Shown: positions 1 through 6,316 of the stretch, in pieces | Layout: each line of letters begins with the position of its first letter | Position numbering within the stretch: the first letter of the stretch is position 1 | From: CANJBX01 sp041487815 | GTDB lineage: Bacteria > Pseudomonadota > Alphaproteobacteria > Rhizobiales > Xanthobacteraceae | Direction: 5' to 3' | DNA: 13,097 nt | Assembly: GCA_041487815.1 (NCBI GenBank) | Contig: JBGPOB010000077.1 | Span: 1 to 13,097, forward strand | Position numbers and translations under genes: made by a program | Notes under the pieces: generated by a model | What the model saw: the letters and a program-made list of their open reading frames with translations, nothing else | Database searches by the model: none | What the model was told of the DNA's origin: nothing

Positions 1-2073
1 CGGCAAACCATGAAAGCGCTCGCTGAACGTCTTGAAGTGCTGCCGCGCCAATAGCGTCGTCGGCACGACGACCGCGACCTGCTTGCCGCTCATCGCAGTG
101 ACGAACGCGGCGCGCAGCGCGACTTCGGTCTTGCCGAAGCCGACGTCGCCGCAAATGAGCCGGTCCATCGGCCGCCCCGAGGCAAGATCGTCGAGCACGG
201 CCGTGATCGATGCCATCTGATCGTCGGTTTCGTCGTAGGGGAAGCTCGCGCAGAACTCATCGTAAGGCCCGACGTCGGTCGTAAAGCGCGGCGCGTCGCG
301 CAACTGCCGTTCGGCGGCGATCTTGAGAAGTTCGCCGGCCATTTCGCGGATGCGGCTTTTCATGCGCGCCTTGCGCGCCTGCCAGCCAACGCCGCCCAAC
401 CGATCGAGATCGACCGTCGTCTCTTCGCTGCCGTAGCGCGACAATAGCTCGATGTTTTCGACCGGCAGGAACAGCTTGTCGCCGCCGGCGTAGTGCAGTT
501 CGAGGCAGTCGTGCGGCGCGCCCGCCGCCTCGACGTTCGCGAGCCCCTGGAAACGGCCGATACCGTGATCGACGTGAACCACGAGATCGCCGGCGGAAAG
601 CATCGTCGCCTCGGCGATGAAATTATCGGCGCGCCGCGGCCGGCGCTGGCGCACCAGCCGATCGCCCAAAATGTCCTGTTCGGAGATCACCGCGATGTCG
701 GCGGTTTCAAACCCGCTTTCCAAGCCCAGCACCGCCAACGCGATGTCTTGCGGCGGCAGCGCCAAGGCGTCGCGCCAGGTCGCGACGTTCATCAGATTTG
801 CAATCTTGTGATCGGCCAGGACGTGGCCCATGCGCTCGCGCGCGCCCTCGCTCCACAGCGCAACGACAACGCGCTTGCGGGCGGCGTGCAGCGCCTCGAC
901 ATGGGCGCGCACGGCGTCGAAGACGTTGGCGTCCGGCAGCGCGCGCTCGGCCGAAAAGTTCCGGCCCTGGCGGATGCCGGCGTCGGTGGCACCGGCGTCC
1001 GGCGTCGCAAACGGCGTCAGCCGGACGAGCGCGCGGGCATCGCGCTGGCGGCGAAATTCATCCTCGCCAAGGTAGAGACGCGCCGGCGGCAACGGCCGAT
1101 AGGGGACACCCTCCATCGCTCCGAGCGGCTGCCGCCGTGCTTCGTAATAGTCGGTGATTTGCGCGACGCGCTCATGGACGGCATCTTCGGCAAGCGGTTC
1201 AAGGACGATGGGGCAGCCGGGCGCGTAGTCGAACAGCGTGTCGAGCCGGTCGTGGAACAGCGGCAGCCAATGCTCCATGCCATGGTATCGGCGGCCTTCG
1301 CTCACCGCCTCGTAGAGCGCGTCGTTCGTCGGTGTTCCAAAGGTCTCGACATAGCCGAGCCGAAACCGCCGGATCGTTTCGCTGGTCAGTTGAAACTCGG
1401 CGACCGGCACCAGGTCGATGCCGCGCAACTGATCGGTCGTGCGCTGGCTGTCGGGATCGAAGCTGCGGATCGATTCCAGCGTGTCGCCAAAAAAGTCCAG
1501 CCGCACCGGTTGGTCCATGCCGGGAGCATAAAGGTCGATGATGCCGCCGCGCACGGCGTAGTCGCCGGGCTCGCGCACCGTGGAGGCGCGTAGAAAGCCG
1601 TTGAGATCGAGCCAACGCACGATGTCGTCCATGCGCAGGACGTTGCCGGGCATCGCCGAGAGCGCCTGCAGCGCGACCAGATCGCGTGCCGGCACGCGCT
1701 GCAGCACGGCATCGACCGTGGTCAGCAGGACCAACGGCCGGTCATTGCCCTGCAGCCGGGCCAGGCGCGACAGCGCCGTCATCCGCCGCGCGACAACAGC
1801 GGCGTGCGGCGACACGCGGTCGTAGGGCTGGCAATCCCATCCCGGGAATTCGAGCGTTGCGATATCCGGCGCGAAGAATTCCAGCGCCCGCGCCAGCTGA
1901 GCCATGCGCTGGTCGTCGCGGCACACCGTCATCAGGCTGGTCGCGGACGCGTCGCGCCGGGCTGCAACCGAACGCGCCAAATCAGCGACGACAAGGCCTT
2001 CGCCGCCGTCGGCGACATTCGCCAGCGTCAGCACCCGGCCCGGGAGCAGAAGTTCGGCGGGAGAACGCGCCAT
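1..2073 (-). CDS. mfd: Transcription-repair coupling factor Mfd, N-terminal 691 codons (partial)
   Basis: Mfd is a cytoplasmic ATP-dependent translocase that pushes stalled RNA polymerase off damaged DNA and recruits UvrA. The frame starts at the ATG at 2073 (protein begins MARSPAELLLPGRV) and is open to the left edge. About 60% of the usual roughly 1150-1180 residues is present. The N-terminal UvrB-like module covers about the first 350 residues. The RNA-polymerase-interacting CarD-like domain follows near residues 490-555 (SAGDLVVHVDHGIGRFQG, then the conserved GDKLFLPVENIELLSRYG). The helicase Walker A motif GDVGFGKTE is at residues 642-650 (Lys648), and PTTLLARQHFKTF is near the edge. The rest of the translocase and the C-terminal UvrA-binding domain lie outside the window. 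The start lies 3 nt after the sdhE stop, so the two are probably co-transcribed and translationally coupled; the Shine-Dalgarno is weak. No stop or frameshift was seen. Confidence 0.97.
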   Translation of the reverse strand, partial: MARSPAELLLPGRVLTLANVADGGEGLVVADLARSVAARRDASATSLMTVCRDDQRMAQLARALEFFAPDIATLEFPGWDCQPYDRVSPHAAVVARRMTALSRLARLQGNDRPLVLLTTVDAVLQRVPARDLVALQALSAMPGNVLRMDDIVRWLDLNGFLRASTVREPGDYAVRGGIIDLYAPGMDQPVRLDFFGDTLESIRSFDPDSQRTTDQLRGIDLVPVAEFQLTSETIRRFRLGYVETFGTPTNDALYEAVSEGRRYHGMEHWLPLFHDRLDTLFDYAPGCPIVLEPLAEDAVHERVAQITDYYEARRQPLGAMEGVPYRPLPPARLYLGEDEFRRQRDARALVRLTPFATPDAGATDAGIRQGRNFSAERALPDANVFDAVRAHVEALHAARKRVVVALWSEGARERMGHVLADHKIANLMNVATWRDALALPPQDIALAVLGLESGFETADIAVISEQDILGDRLVRQRRPRRADNFIAEATMLSAGDLVVHVDHGIGRFQGLANVEAAGAPHDCLELHYAGGDKLFLPVENIELLSRYGSEETTVDLDRLGGVGWQARKARMKSRIREMAGELLKIAAERQLRDAPRFTTDVGPYDEFCASFPYDETDDQMASITAVLDDLASGRPMDRLICGDVGFGKTEVALRAAFVTAMSGKQVAVVVPTTLLARQHFKTFSERFHGLP

Positions 2074-2076
2074 TCG

Positions 2077-2361
2077 TCAGCGTTTCCCGCGGTGAAATGC
2101 GCGCAACTTGCGCATCAGACCGGTATCGAACGCCGGCGGCACCGGACCGTCGCCGCACACCCAGGCATGGAGATCGGGATCGGGCACGTCGCTCAGTTCT
2201 TCGAATTCCATCAGCTCGGCCTCGCTCAAGTCGGCGATGGTCGCATCGGCGAAGCGGCCCATGATCAGGTCCATCTCGCGCATGCCACGATGCCACGAGC
2301 GGTAAAGCAGCCGCCGCCGTCGCTCGTCGAACCCTTCGCTCGATCGGGTCGTTCCGGTCAT
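2077..2361 (-). CDS. sdhE: FAD assembly factor SdhE (succinate dehydrogenase flavinylation)
   Basis: A 94-residue protein of the SdhE/Sdh5 (DUF339) family. Family members help attach FAD covalently to the flavoprotein subunit of succinate dehydrogenase. The family signature RGxxE is present as RGMRE at residues 25-29, followed by the typical D-L-I-M-G (residues 31-35), then an acidic LSEAELMEFEEL segment and DPDLHAWVCG. The length fits this small helical family. It sits immediately upstream of mfd (3 nt gap) and divergent from recG, an arrangement I recall from other alphaproteobacteria. Transcription probably starts from the candidate promoter at 2410-2438, which would give a leader of about 40 nt. 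Confidence 0.93.
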   Translation of the reverse strand: MTGTTRSSEGFDERRRRLLYRSWHRGMREMDLIMGRFADATIADLSEAELMEFEELSDVPDPDLHAWVCGDGPVPPAFDTGLMRKLRAFHRGKR

Positions 2362-2409
2362 CGCTGCAAAATTCCCAACGCCAAAAGCCCGGACAGGCCG
2401 GGCATGGGC

Positions 2410-2438
2410 TATATAGGCACGGAATAACCGGTTGTCAT
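2410..2438 (-). promoter_or_regulatory. Candidate sigma70-type promoter for sdhE-mfd, in the shared recG/sdhE region
   Basis: Reading the minus strand, ATGACA (2433-2438; five of six matches to TTGACA) is followed by a 17-nt spacer and TATATA (2410-2415). A start near 2403 would leave about 40 nt before the sdhE ATG at 2361. TATATA is self-complementary, so it could also serve as a -10 box for recG on the plus strand, about 30 nt before the recG ATG. I see no good plus-strand -35 at the right distance. This is a motif match only. Confidence 0.45.
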
Positions 2439-2444
2439 GGGATC

Positions 2445-4559
2445 ATGCGGCCCGCATTGCTCAATCCACTATTCGCCTCGGTGACGACGCTGCCCGGCGT
2501 CGGGCCGAAGCTGGAAAAGCTCTATCGCCGTCTCACCGGGCGCGACGCTGAATCGTCCGATGGCGGCGCGCGCGTAATCGATCTCCTGTTCCATCTGCCG
2601 ACCGGCGCGATCGATCGCCGTGCACGGCCGAAATTGCGCGATGTCACCCCCGGCACCGTTGTTACCATCGAAGTCACCATCGATCGGCATCGTCCGCCGC
2701 CGCCGGGCCGTTCGCGCGCGCCCTATCTCGTTTACGCCGGCGACGACACGGGCGACCTGGTCATCACCTATTTCAGCGCACGCAATGACTACATCGAGAA
2801 AATCCTGCCGGTCGGAGCAAAGCGGTTCGTCTCGGGCACGACCGCGCTCTACGACGGCATGCTGCAGATGGTTCATCCGGATCGCGTCGTCGATGAGGCC
2901 GGGCTGGCGCGGCTGCCGCTGGTCGAGCCGGTGTATCCGCTGACAGAAGGGCTGTCGGAAAATCAGCTGCGGCGCGCCGCCGCGGGTGCGCTCGCCAAAA
3001 TTCCGGACCTGCCCGAATGGCAGGACGCCGCCTGGCAGGCGCGGCAGCATTTTCCCGCGTTCGCCGCGGCACTCCAGCAGTTGCACCACCCGGCGGAACC
3101 GCGCGATGTCGCGCCCGATACACTCGCCTGGTCGCGGCTCGCCTACGACGAATTTCTGGCCGGTCAACTGGCGCTGGCGCTGGTGCGCGCGCACACGCGC
3201 CGGCCGCAGGGGCGGCGCAGCGCCGGCGACGGCCGCCTGCGCAAAAAACTCATTGCCGCCCTGCCCTATACGCTGACGGCGTCGCAGCGGCGCGCGCTTG
3301 CCGACATCACCGCCGACCTCGCCAAGCCGGAGCGCATGGCGCGGTTGCTGCAGGGCGATGTGGGGTCCGGCAAGACCGTGGTTGCACTCATCACCTGCGC
3401 CGCCGTCATCGAAGCCGGGCACCAGGCCGCGCTCATGGCGCCGACTGAAATTCTCGCCCGCCAGCATTACGGCACAATCGCGCCGCTTGCCGCCGCCGCC
3501 AATATCCGCGTCGCGATCATCACCGGCCGCGAGCGCGGCCGCGAACGCGCCGAAACCCTCGACAAGCTCGCGGCCGGAGAGATCGATCTTCTGATCGGTA
3601 CGCATGCCTTGTTTCAGGAAGAAGTCGAATTTCGCGACCTGGCGCTGGCCGTGGTCGACGAGCAGCACCGCTTCGGCGTCCATCAGCGCCTTGCGCTGAT
3701 GCGCAAGGGGGAAGCCGTCGACACGTTGGTGATGACGGCGACGCCCATTCCGCGCACGCTGGTGCTGACGTATTTCGGCGACATGGAGAGTTCCGAGCTG
3801 CGGGAAAAACCTGCCGGTCGCACGCCGATCGACACCCGAACGATCCCACTTGAACGGCTTGACGACGTCGTTGACGGCGTTGGCCGCGCTATCGCGGAGG
3901 ACCGCAGCATCTTTTGGGTTTGTCCGCTGGTGGAGGAGTCCGAGACAACCGACCTCGCTGCCGCCGAAGCGCGCTTTGAAATTCTTAACCAGCGCTTCGG
4001 CGACATCGTCGACCTCATTCACGGCCGCATGAAAGGTCCCGCCAAGGACGCGGCGATGGCACGCTTTGCGGCGGGCGAGACCAAGCTACTGGTGGCGACG
4101 ACGGTCATTGAAGTAGGCGTCGATGTGCCGGCGGCAAGCGTCATGGTGATCGAGCACGCCGAGCGCTTCGGGCTTGCGCAATTGCATCAGCTGCGCGGAC
4201 GCATCGGTCGCGGCGCGGCGCAGTCGACGTGTCTCTTGCTGTACAAAACGCCGCTCGGCGAAACGGCGAAGGCGCGGCTCGCCATCATGCGCGAGACCGA
4301 GGACGGGTTTCGCATCGCCGAGGAGGATTTGCGGCTGCGCGGCGAAGGCGATGTGCTCGGCACAAGGCAGAGCGGCTTGCCCGGATTTCGGGTGGCGCGC
4401 ATCGAAGTCCATGGCAAGCTCTTACAGGCCGCGCGCGACGACGCGGCGCTCGCGCTCACGCGCGATCCGCGACTTGAAACTCCGCGCGGGCAGGCATTGC
4501 GGACCCTGCTCTATCTCTTCGAGCGCGACGCTGCCGTGCGCCTCATCCGCGCGGGATAG
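2445..4559 (+). CDS. recG: ATP-dependent DNA helicase RecG
   Basis: A complete 704-residue RecG, the usual length. RecG remodels stalled replication forks and branch-migrates Holliday junctions. The N-terminus has the helix-hairpin-type LPGVGPKLEKLYRR (about residues 17-30), then the wedge/OB-fold region that grips branched DNA (roughly 60-150, including DLLFHLPTGAIDRR). Superfamily 2 helicase motifs follow in order: QRRAL near 280, Walker A GDVGSGKT at 304-311 (Lys310), Walker B variant DEQH at 405-408 in the RecG-typical DEQHRFGVHQR, motif III TATPIPRT at 431-438, and motif VI QLHQLRGRIGRG at 579-590. The C-terminal EEDLRLRGEGDVLGTRQSG block is also RecG-typical. The ATG at 2445 is preceded by only a weak purine stretch. 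The gene is convergent with the toxin gene, with only 9 nt between the two stop codons, so there is little room for a separate terminator. Confidence 0.98.
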   Translation: MRPALLNPLFASVTTLPGVGPKLEKLYRRLTGRDAESSDGGARVIDLLFHLPTGAIDRRARPKLRDVTPGTVVTIEVTIDRHRPPPPGRSRAPYLVYAGDDTGDLVITYFSARNDYIEKILPVGAKRFVSGTTALYDGMLQMVHPDRVVDEAGLARLPLVEPVYPLTEGLSENQLRRAAAGALAKIPDLPEWQDAAWQARQHFPAFAAALQQLHHPAEPRDVAPDTLAWSRLAYDEFLAGQLALALVRAHTRRPQGRRSAGDGRLRKKLIAALPYTLTASQRRALADITADLAKPERMARLLQGDVGSGKTVVALITCAAVIEAGHQAALMAPTEILARQHYGTIAPLAAAANIRVAIITGRERGRERAETLDKLAAGEIDLLIGTHALFQEEVEFRDLALAVVDEQHRFGVHQRLALMRKGEAVDTLVMTATPIPRTLVLTYFGDMESSELREKPAGRTPIDTRTIPLERLDDVVDGVGRAIAEDRSIFWVCPLVEESETTDLAAAEARFEILNQRFGDIVDLIHGRMKGPAKDAAMARFAAGETKLLVATTVIEVGVDVPAASVMVIEHAERFGLAQLHQLRGRIGRGAAQSTCLLLYKTPLGETAKARLAIMRETEDGFRIAEEDLRLRGEGDVLGTRQSGLPGFRVARIEVHGKLLQAARDDAALALTRDPRLETPRGQALRTLLYLFERDAAVRLIRAG

Positions 4560-4568
4560 GTTGGAGTT

Positions 4569-4868
4569 TCAGCCGTCGGGGAAAAAGACTGCGTCGTAGT
4601 CACGCGCACCGTGAAGAATGTGGATGACAACGATTTGATCGTGGTCAACGCGATAGAAGATCAGATAATTACCGTGTACTGCGCGCCGGATACCACGCCC
4701 TTCCCAAGCGGGAACCAAGGCGTGTGATCGCGGTGCAGCCGGGATTTGGCGGCAGATCGCTTCCAGTTCATCGATAAAACTGATGGCGCGGCGCGGATTG
4801 TCGCGTGCGATCCAGTCAGCGATTCGGACGAGATCGGCCCGCGCCGCGTCGGTGATGACGAGATTCAT
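4569..4868 (-). CDS. parE: RelE/ParE-family toxin of a type II toxin-antitoxin module
   Basis: A 99-residue protein with the RelE/ParE pattern. It has an N-terminal helical hairpin (TDAARADLVRIADWIARDN, then AISFIDELEAICRQI), a beta strand carrying IRRAVHGNYLIFYRVD (about residues 60-75), and the C-terminal strands QIVVIHILHGARDYDAVF. The conserved YLIFYRVD and HGARDY (Arg89) segments support the call. ParE members poison DNA gyrase and RelE members cleave mRNA; the sequence alone does not show which applies. The frame is open further upstream to 5018, but that extension lies inside the antitoxin. The ATG at 4868 gives the family-typical start (MNLVITDAA) and follows a GGAAG two bases upstream, with AAGG further away. 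Its first 53 nt overlap the end of the antitoxin frame. The target is inferred. Confidence 0.85.
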   Translation of the reverse strand: MNLVITDAARADLVRIADWIARDNPRRAISFIDELEAICRQIPAAPRSHALVPAWEGRGIRRAVHGNYLIFYRVDHDQIVVIHILHGARDYDAVFFPDG

Positions 4869-5130
4869 CGCTTCCGGCCTTCTCAGCCACCGTCCGATAT
4901 TTCGTCCGTAGTTGGCTGAATACCTTTGAGGCCGATGCCACACGACCCGCATCGGCGTCGGCAATTCCACGCGCGAGCGCAATATTAAGCGTTGCCAATC
5001 GCGCTTCGCGTTCCTCAATCAGGCGAACGCCTTCGCGCAACACTTCGCTCTTGGAGTTGTAGCGGCCACTCGCCACCAAGCGGGTGACAAACGTTTCGAG
5101 CTTGTTTCCGAGATCGACGCTGTTAGCCAT
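4816..5130 (-). CDS. parD: ParD-type ribbon-helix-helix antitoxin
   Basis: A 104-residue protein whose N-terminal half is a classic ParD/CopG-like ribbon-helix-helix (about residues 4-42; LETFVTRLVASGRYNSKSEV then LREGVRLIEEREARL). This region dimerises and binds the operator. The C-terminal part (RVASASKVFSQLRTKYRTVAEKAG) corresponds to the toxin-binding tail. Most ParD proteins stop near here, at about 80-95 residues. This frame continues about 15 residues into the toxin gene with an Arg/His-rich tail (ESRHHRRGAGRSRPNR), giving a 53-nt overlap. The ATG at 5130 is the only plausible start, because an in-frame TAA lies five codons upstream (5143-5145). There is no Shine-Dalgarno, and the candidate -10 box ends only about 9 nt before the ATG, so the mRNA may be nearly leaderless. 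The module is probably autoregulated, as is usual for this family. Confidence 0.85.
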   Translation of the reverse strand: MANSVDLGNKLETFVTRLVASGRYNSKSEVLREGVRLIEEREARLATLNIALARGIADADAGRVASASKVFSQLRTKYRTVAEKAGSDESRHHRRGAGRSRPNR

Positions 5131-5139
5131 GATGTCGAA

Positions 5140-5168
5140 AATTTACACCAAGCAATAACTGTTATCAA
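5140..5168 (-). promoter_or_regulatory. Candidate promoter and operator of the ParDE-type module
   Basis: On the minus strand TTGATA (5163-5168) is followed by a 17-nt spacer and TAAATT (5140-5145), close to a sigma70-type promoter. A perfect 11-bp palindrome, ATAAC-N-GTTAT (5155-5165), overlaps the -35 box, where a ribbon-helix-helix antitoxin could repress transcription. This spot is AT-rich in an otherwise GC-rich window. The assignment as operator is inference from position and symmetry. Confidence 0.5.
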
Positions 5169-5190
5169 GCCGGAGGACGCTGTCGTGACG

Positions 5191-5410
5191 TCAATTTTTG
5201 AGCGGGAGAAGGATCAAAACCGCCACGGGAAAAAGGACGTGGGCCCAAAGAAGCATCACGCCCTATCCAAAGAGAGCTGCGAGGATTCCGCATGGAAGCC
5301 GGCCAAGACCTCATCCCGTCAGGAACCCGTAGGTCGCGATGCTATAAATGTAAGCCGCGAAGAACGTGATTGCTCCGGCAAATCCCCCGAGGATACAAGT
5401 ATCCCTGCAT
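5191..5410 (-). pseudogene. Decayed small membrane-protein gene downstream of the DUF502 gene
   Basis: An ATG at 5410 lies 3 nt after the DUF502 stop and reads MQGYLYPRG before going off frame at a run of five G (5384-5388 region). In the neighbouring frame a strongly hydrophobic reading follows: FAGAITFFAAYIYSIATY then GFLTG, a TGA at 5311-5313, GLGRLPCGILAALFG, a TAG at 5263-5265, and VMLLWAHVLFPVAVLILL ending in PLKN and TGA at 5191. All segments after the frameshift share one frame, and together they look like a roughly 70-residue protein with two or three membrane segments, broken by one frameshift and two stops. I do not recognise the family. The last segment alone (ATG at 5256, 21 residues) could be read as a tiny hydrophobic peptide, but decay of a longer gene explains the whole stretch better. 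The 283 nt from 5131 to 5413 hold otherwise only the parD promoter. Confidence 0.5.
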
Positions 5411-5413
5411 CGC

Positions 5414-6202
5414 TCACTCCCGGCGCGCGGTGTCTCCAGTTCGATGCTTTTGGACGATAGCCGCCTGCGTCGTACGCGCCGCGCGCGCGGTCTCGGCCAG
5501 CGCCGCCAGCTTCTTCTGCGGATCGCCTTCCGGCTGGATCATCCCGGCCGACATGATCAGCGTCGCCGCCGCCTCCACGGAAATATCGAGTTCGACCACG
5601 TCCTTGCGCGGCAGGTAGAAGAAAAAGCCCGTCGTCGGGTTGGGCGTGCACGGCATGAACACTGAAACATGCTCGCTTTCAGGAAGCCGGTCGACGATAT
5701 CGGGACTCGGCGGCTGCGACAGAAATACGATGGACCACATCCCCGGCGCGGGAAATTCAACAAGACCGACGGTGCGGAATGTCGATCCAGATTTCGAAAA
5801 TATTGTTTCGAAAATCTGTTTCATGGTCCGATAAATTGGACGCACGATCGGCATCCGATGCAAAACCCGCTCGCCGAATTCAACGAGCGTGCGGCCAACG
5901 AGGTTGGCTGTCAGAAATCCAAGCAGGGTCAGCGCGACAAATGCGACGATCAGGCCAGTGCCTGGTACGTTGACCGGCAGGTAGGTCTCCGGGCGAAGTT
6001 CCGGTGGAATGAGCGGTTTGACCCATCCGTCAACCCAGGTGATGAACGACCACGTCAGGTAGGCCGTGACGAAGAGGGGACCCACCAGGATCAGCCCGGT
6101 CAGGAAATAATTGCGGATGCGCGCGCCAATGCGGGCGTGCAAGACCGGCGTCGGCGGTTCCGGCGTGGCGGCGGCGGCAATGGCGGCGTGGTCTTCGGTC
6201 AT
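5414..6202 (-). CDS. DUF502 family inner-membrane protein
   Basis: A 262-residue protein of the DUF502 family, whose function is unknown. A variable cytoplasmic N-terminus (1-24) is followed by a basic stretch and two membrane helices (about 31-54, FLTGLILVGPLFVTAYL, and 81-103, TGLIVAFVALTLLGFL). A short segment with WVDGWVKPLIPPELRP lies between them. The family signature comes next, RMPIVRPIYRTMKQIFETIF (116-135), then a soluble beta-rich domain with VGLVEFPAPGMWSIVFLS and CTPNPTTGFFFYLPRKDV. The C-terminal 30 residues are charged and Ala-rich. It lies 114 nt downstream of glmS in the same direction. No strong Shine-Dalgarno precedes the ATG at 6202. In this position (between recG and glmS) I expect it in related Rhizobiales, but with no clear functional link to either. 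Confidence 0.9.
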   Translation of the reverse strand: MTEDHAAIAAAATPEPPTPVLHARIGARIRNYFLTGLILVGPLFVTAYLTWSFITWVDGWVKPLIPPELRPETYLPVNVPGTGLIVAFVALTLLGFLTANLVGRTLVEFGERVLHRMPIVRPIYRTMKQIFETIFSKSGSTFRTVGLVEFPAPGMWSIVFLSQPPSPDIVDRLPESEHVSVFMPCTPNPTTGFFFYLPRKDVVELDISVEAAATLIMSAGMIQPEGDPQKKLAALAETARAARTTQAAIVQKHRTGDTARRE

Positions 6203-6246
6203 GGATGCGGACGGCCGATCTTCACGGTAATCTGATTGATACAGGA

Positions 6247-6275
6247 CATGGCATTATATGGGCGTCAATGCCGTG
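6247..6275. repeat. Inverted repeat containing a -10-like box, between glmS and the DUF502 gene
   Basis: CATGGCATT (6247-6255) and AATGCCGTG (6267-6275) form a 9-bp inverted repeat with one mismatch (a G-U pair in RNA) around an 11-nt loop. On the minus strand the left arm overlaps TATAAT (6253-6258), about 50 nt before the DUF502 start, but no matching -35 lies 17 nt upstream. There is no T-run after the hairpin, so it is not a standard intrinsic terminator for glmS. It may be an operator-like site or chance. Confidence 0.3.
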
Positions 6276-6316
6276 CCCGCCACCGCCGCCACGTCCAAGG
6301 ATTGGTATACGAAAAG

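Noticed and set aside
493..1593. A 366-codon plus-strand open reading frame
   Set aside because: It lies opposite the mfd frame, which has clear domain motifs throughout. Its translation is Arg/His/Ala-rich with no recognisable domain, as is usual for antisense frames in GC-rich DNA.
2469..4022. A 517-codon minus-strand open reading frame
   Set aside because: It is the antisense shadow of recG; the plus strand carries the full set of RecG helicase motifs.
4869..5018. Upstream extension of the toxin frame to an ATG at 5018
   Set aside because: It would lie wholly inside the antitoxin gene, and the extra residues do not fit the RelE/ParE start. The ATG at 4868 does.
5185..5460. A 91-codon plus-strand open reading frame between parD and the DUF502 gene
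   Set aside because: Hydrophilic, no recognisable motif, no ribosome site, and it overlaps the end of the DUF502 gene. The minus strand of the same stretch shows the membrane-protein remnant instead.
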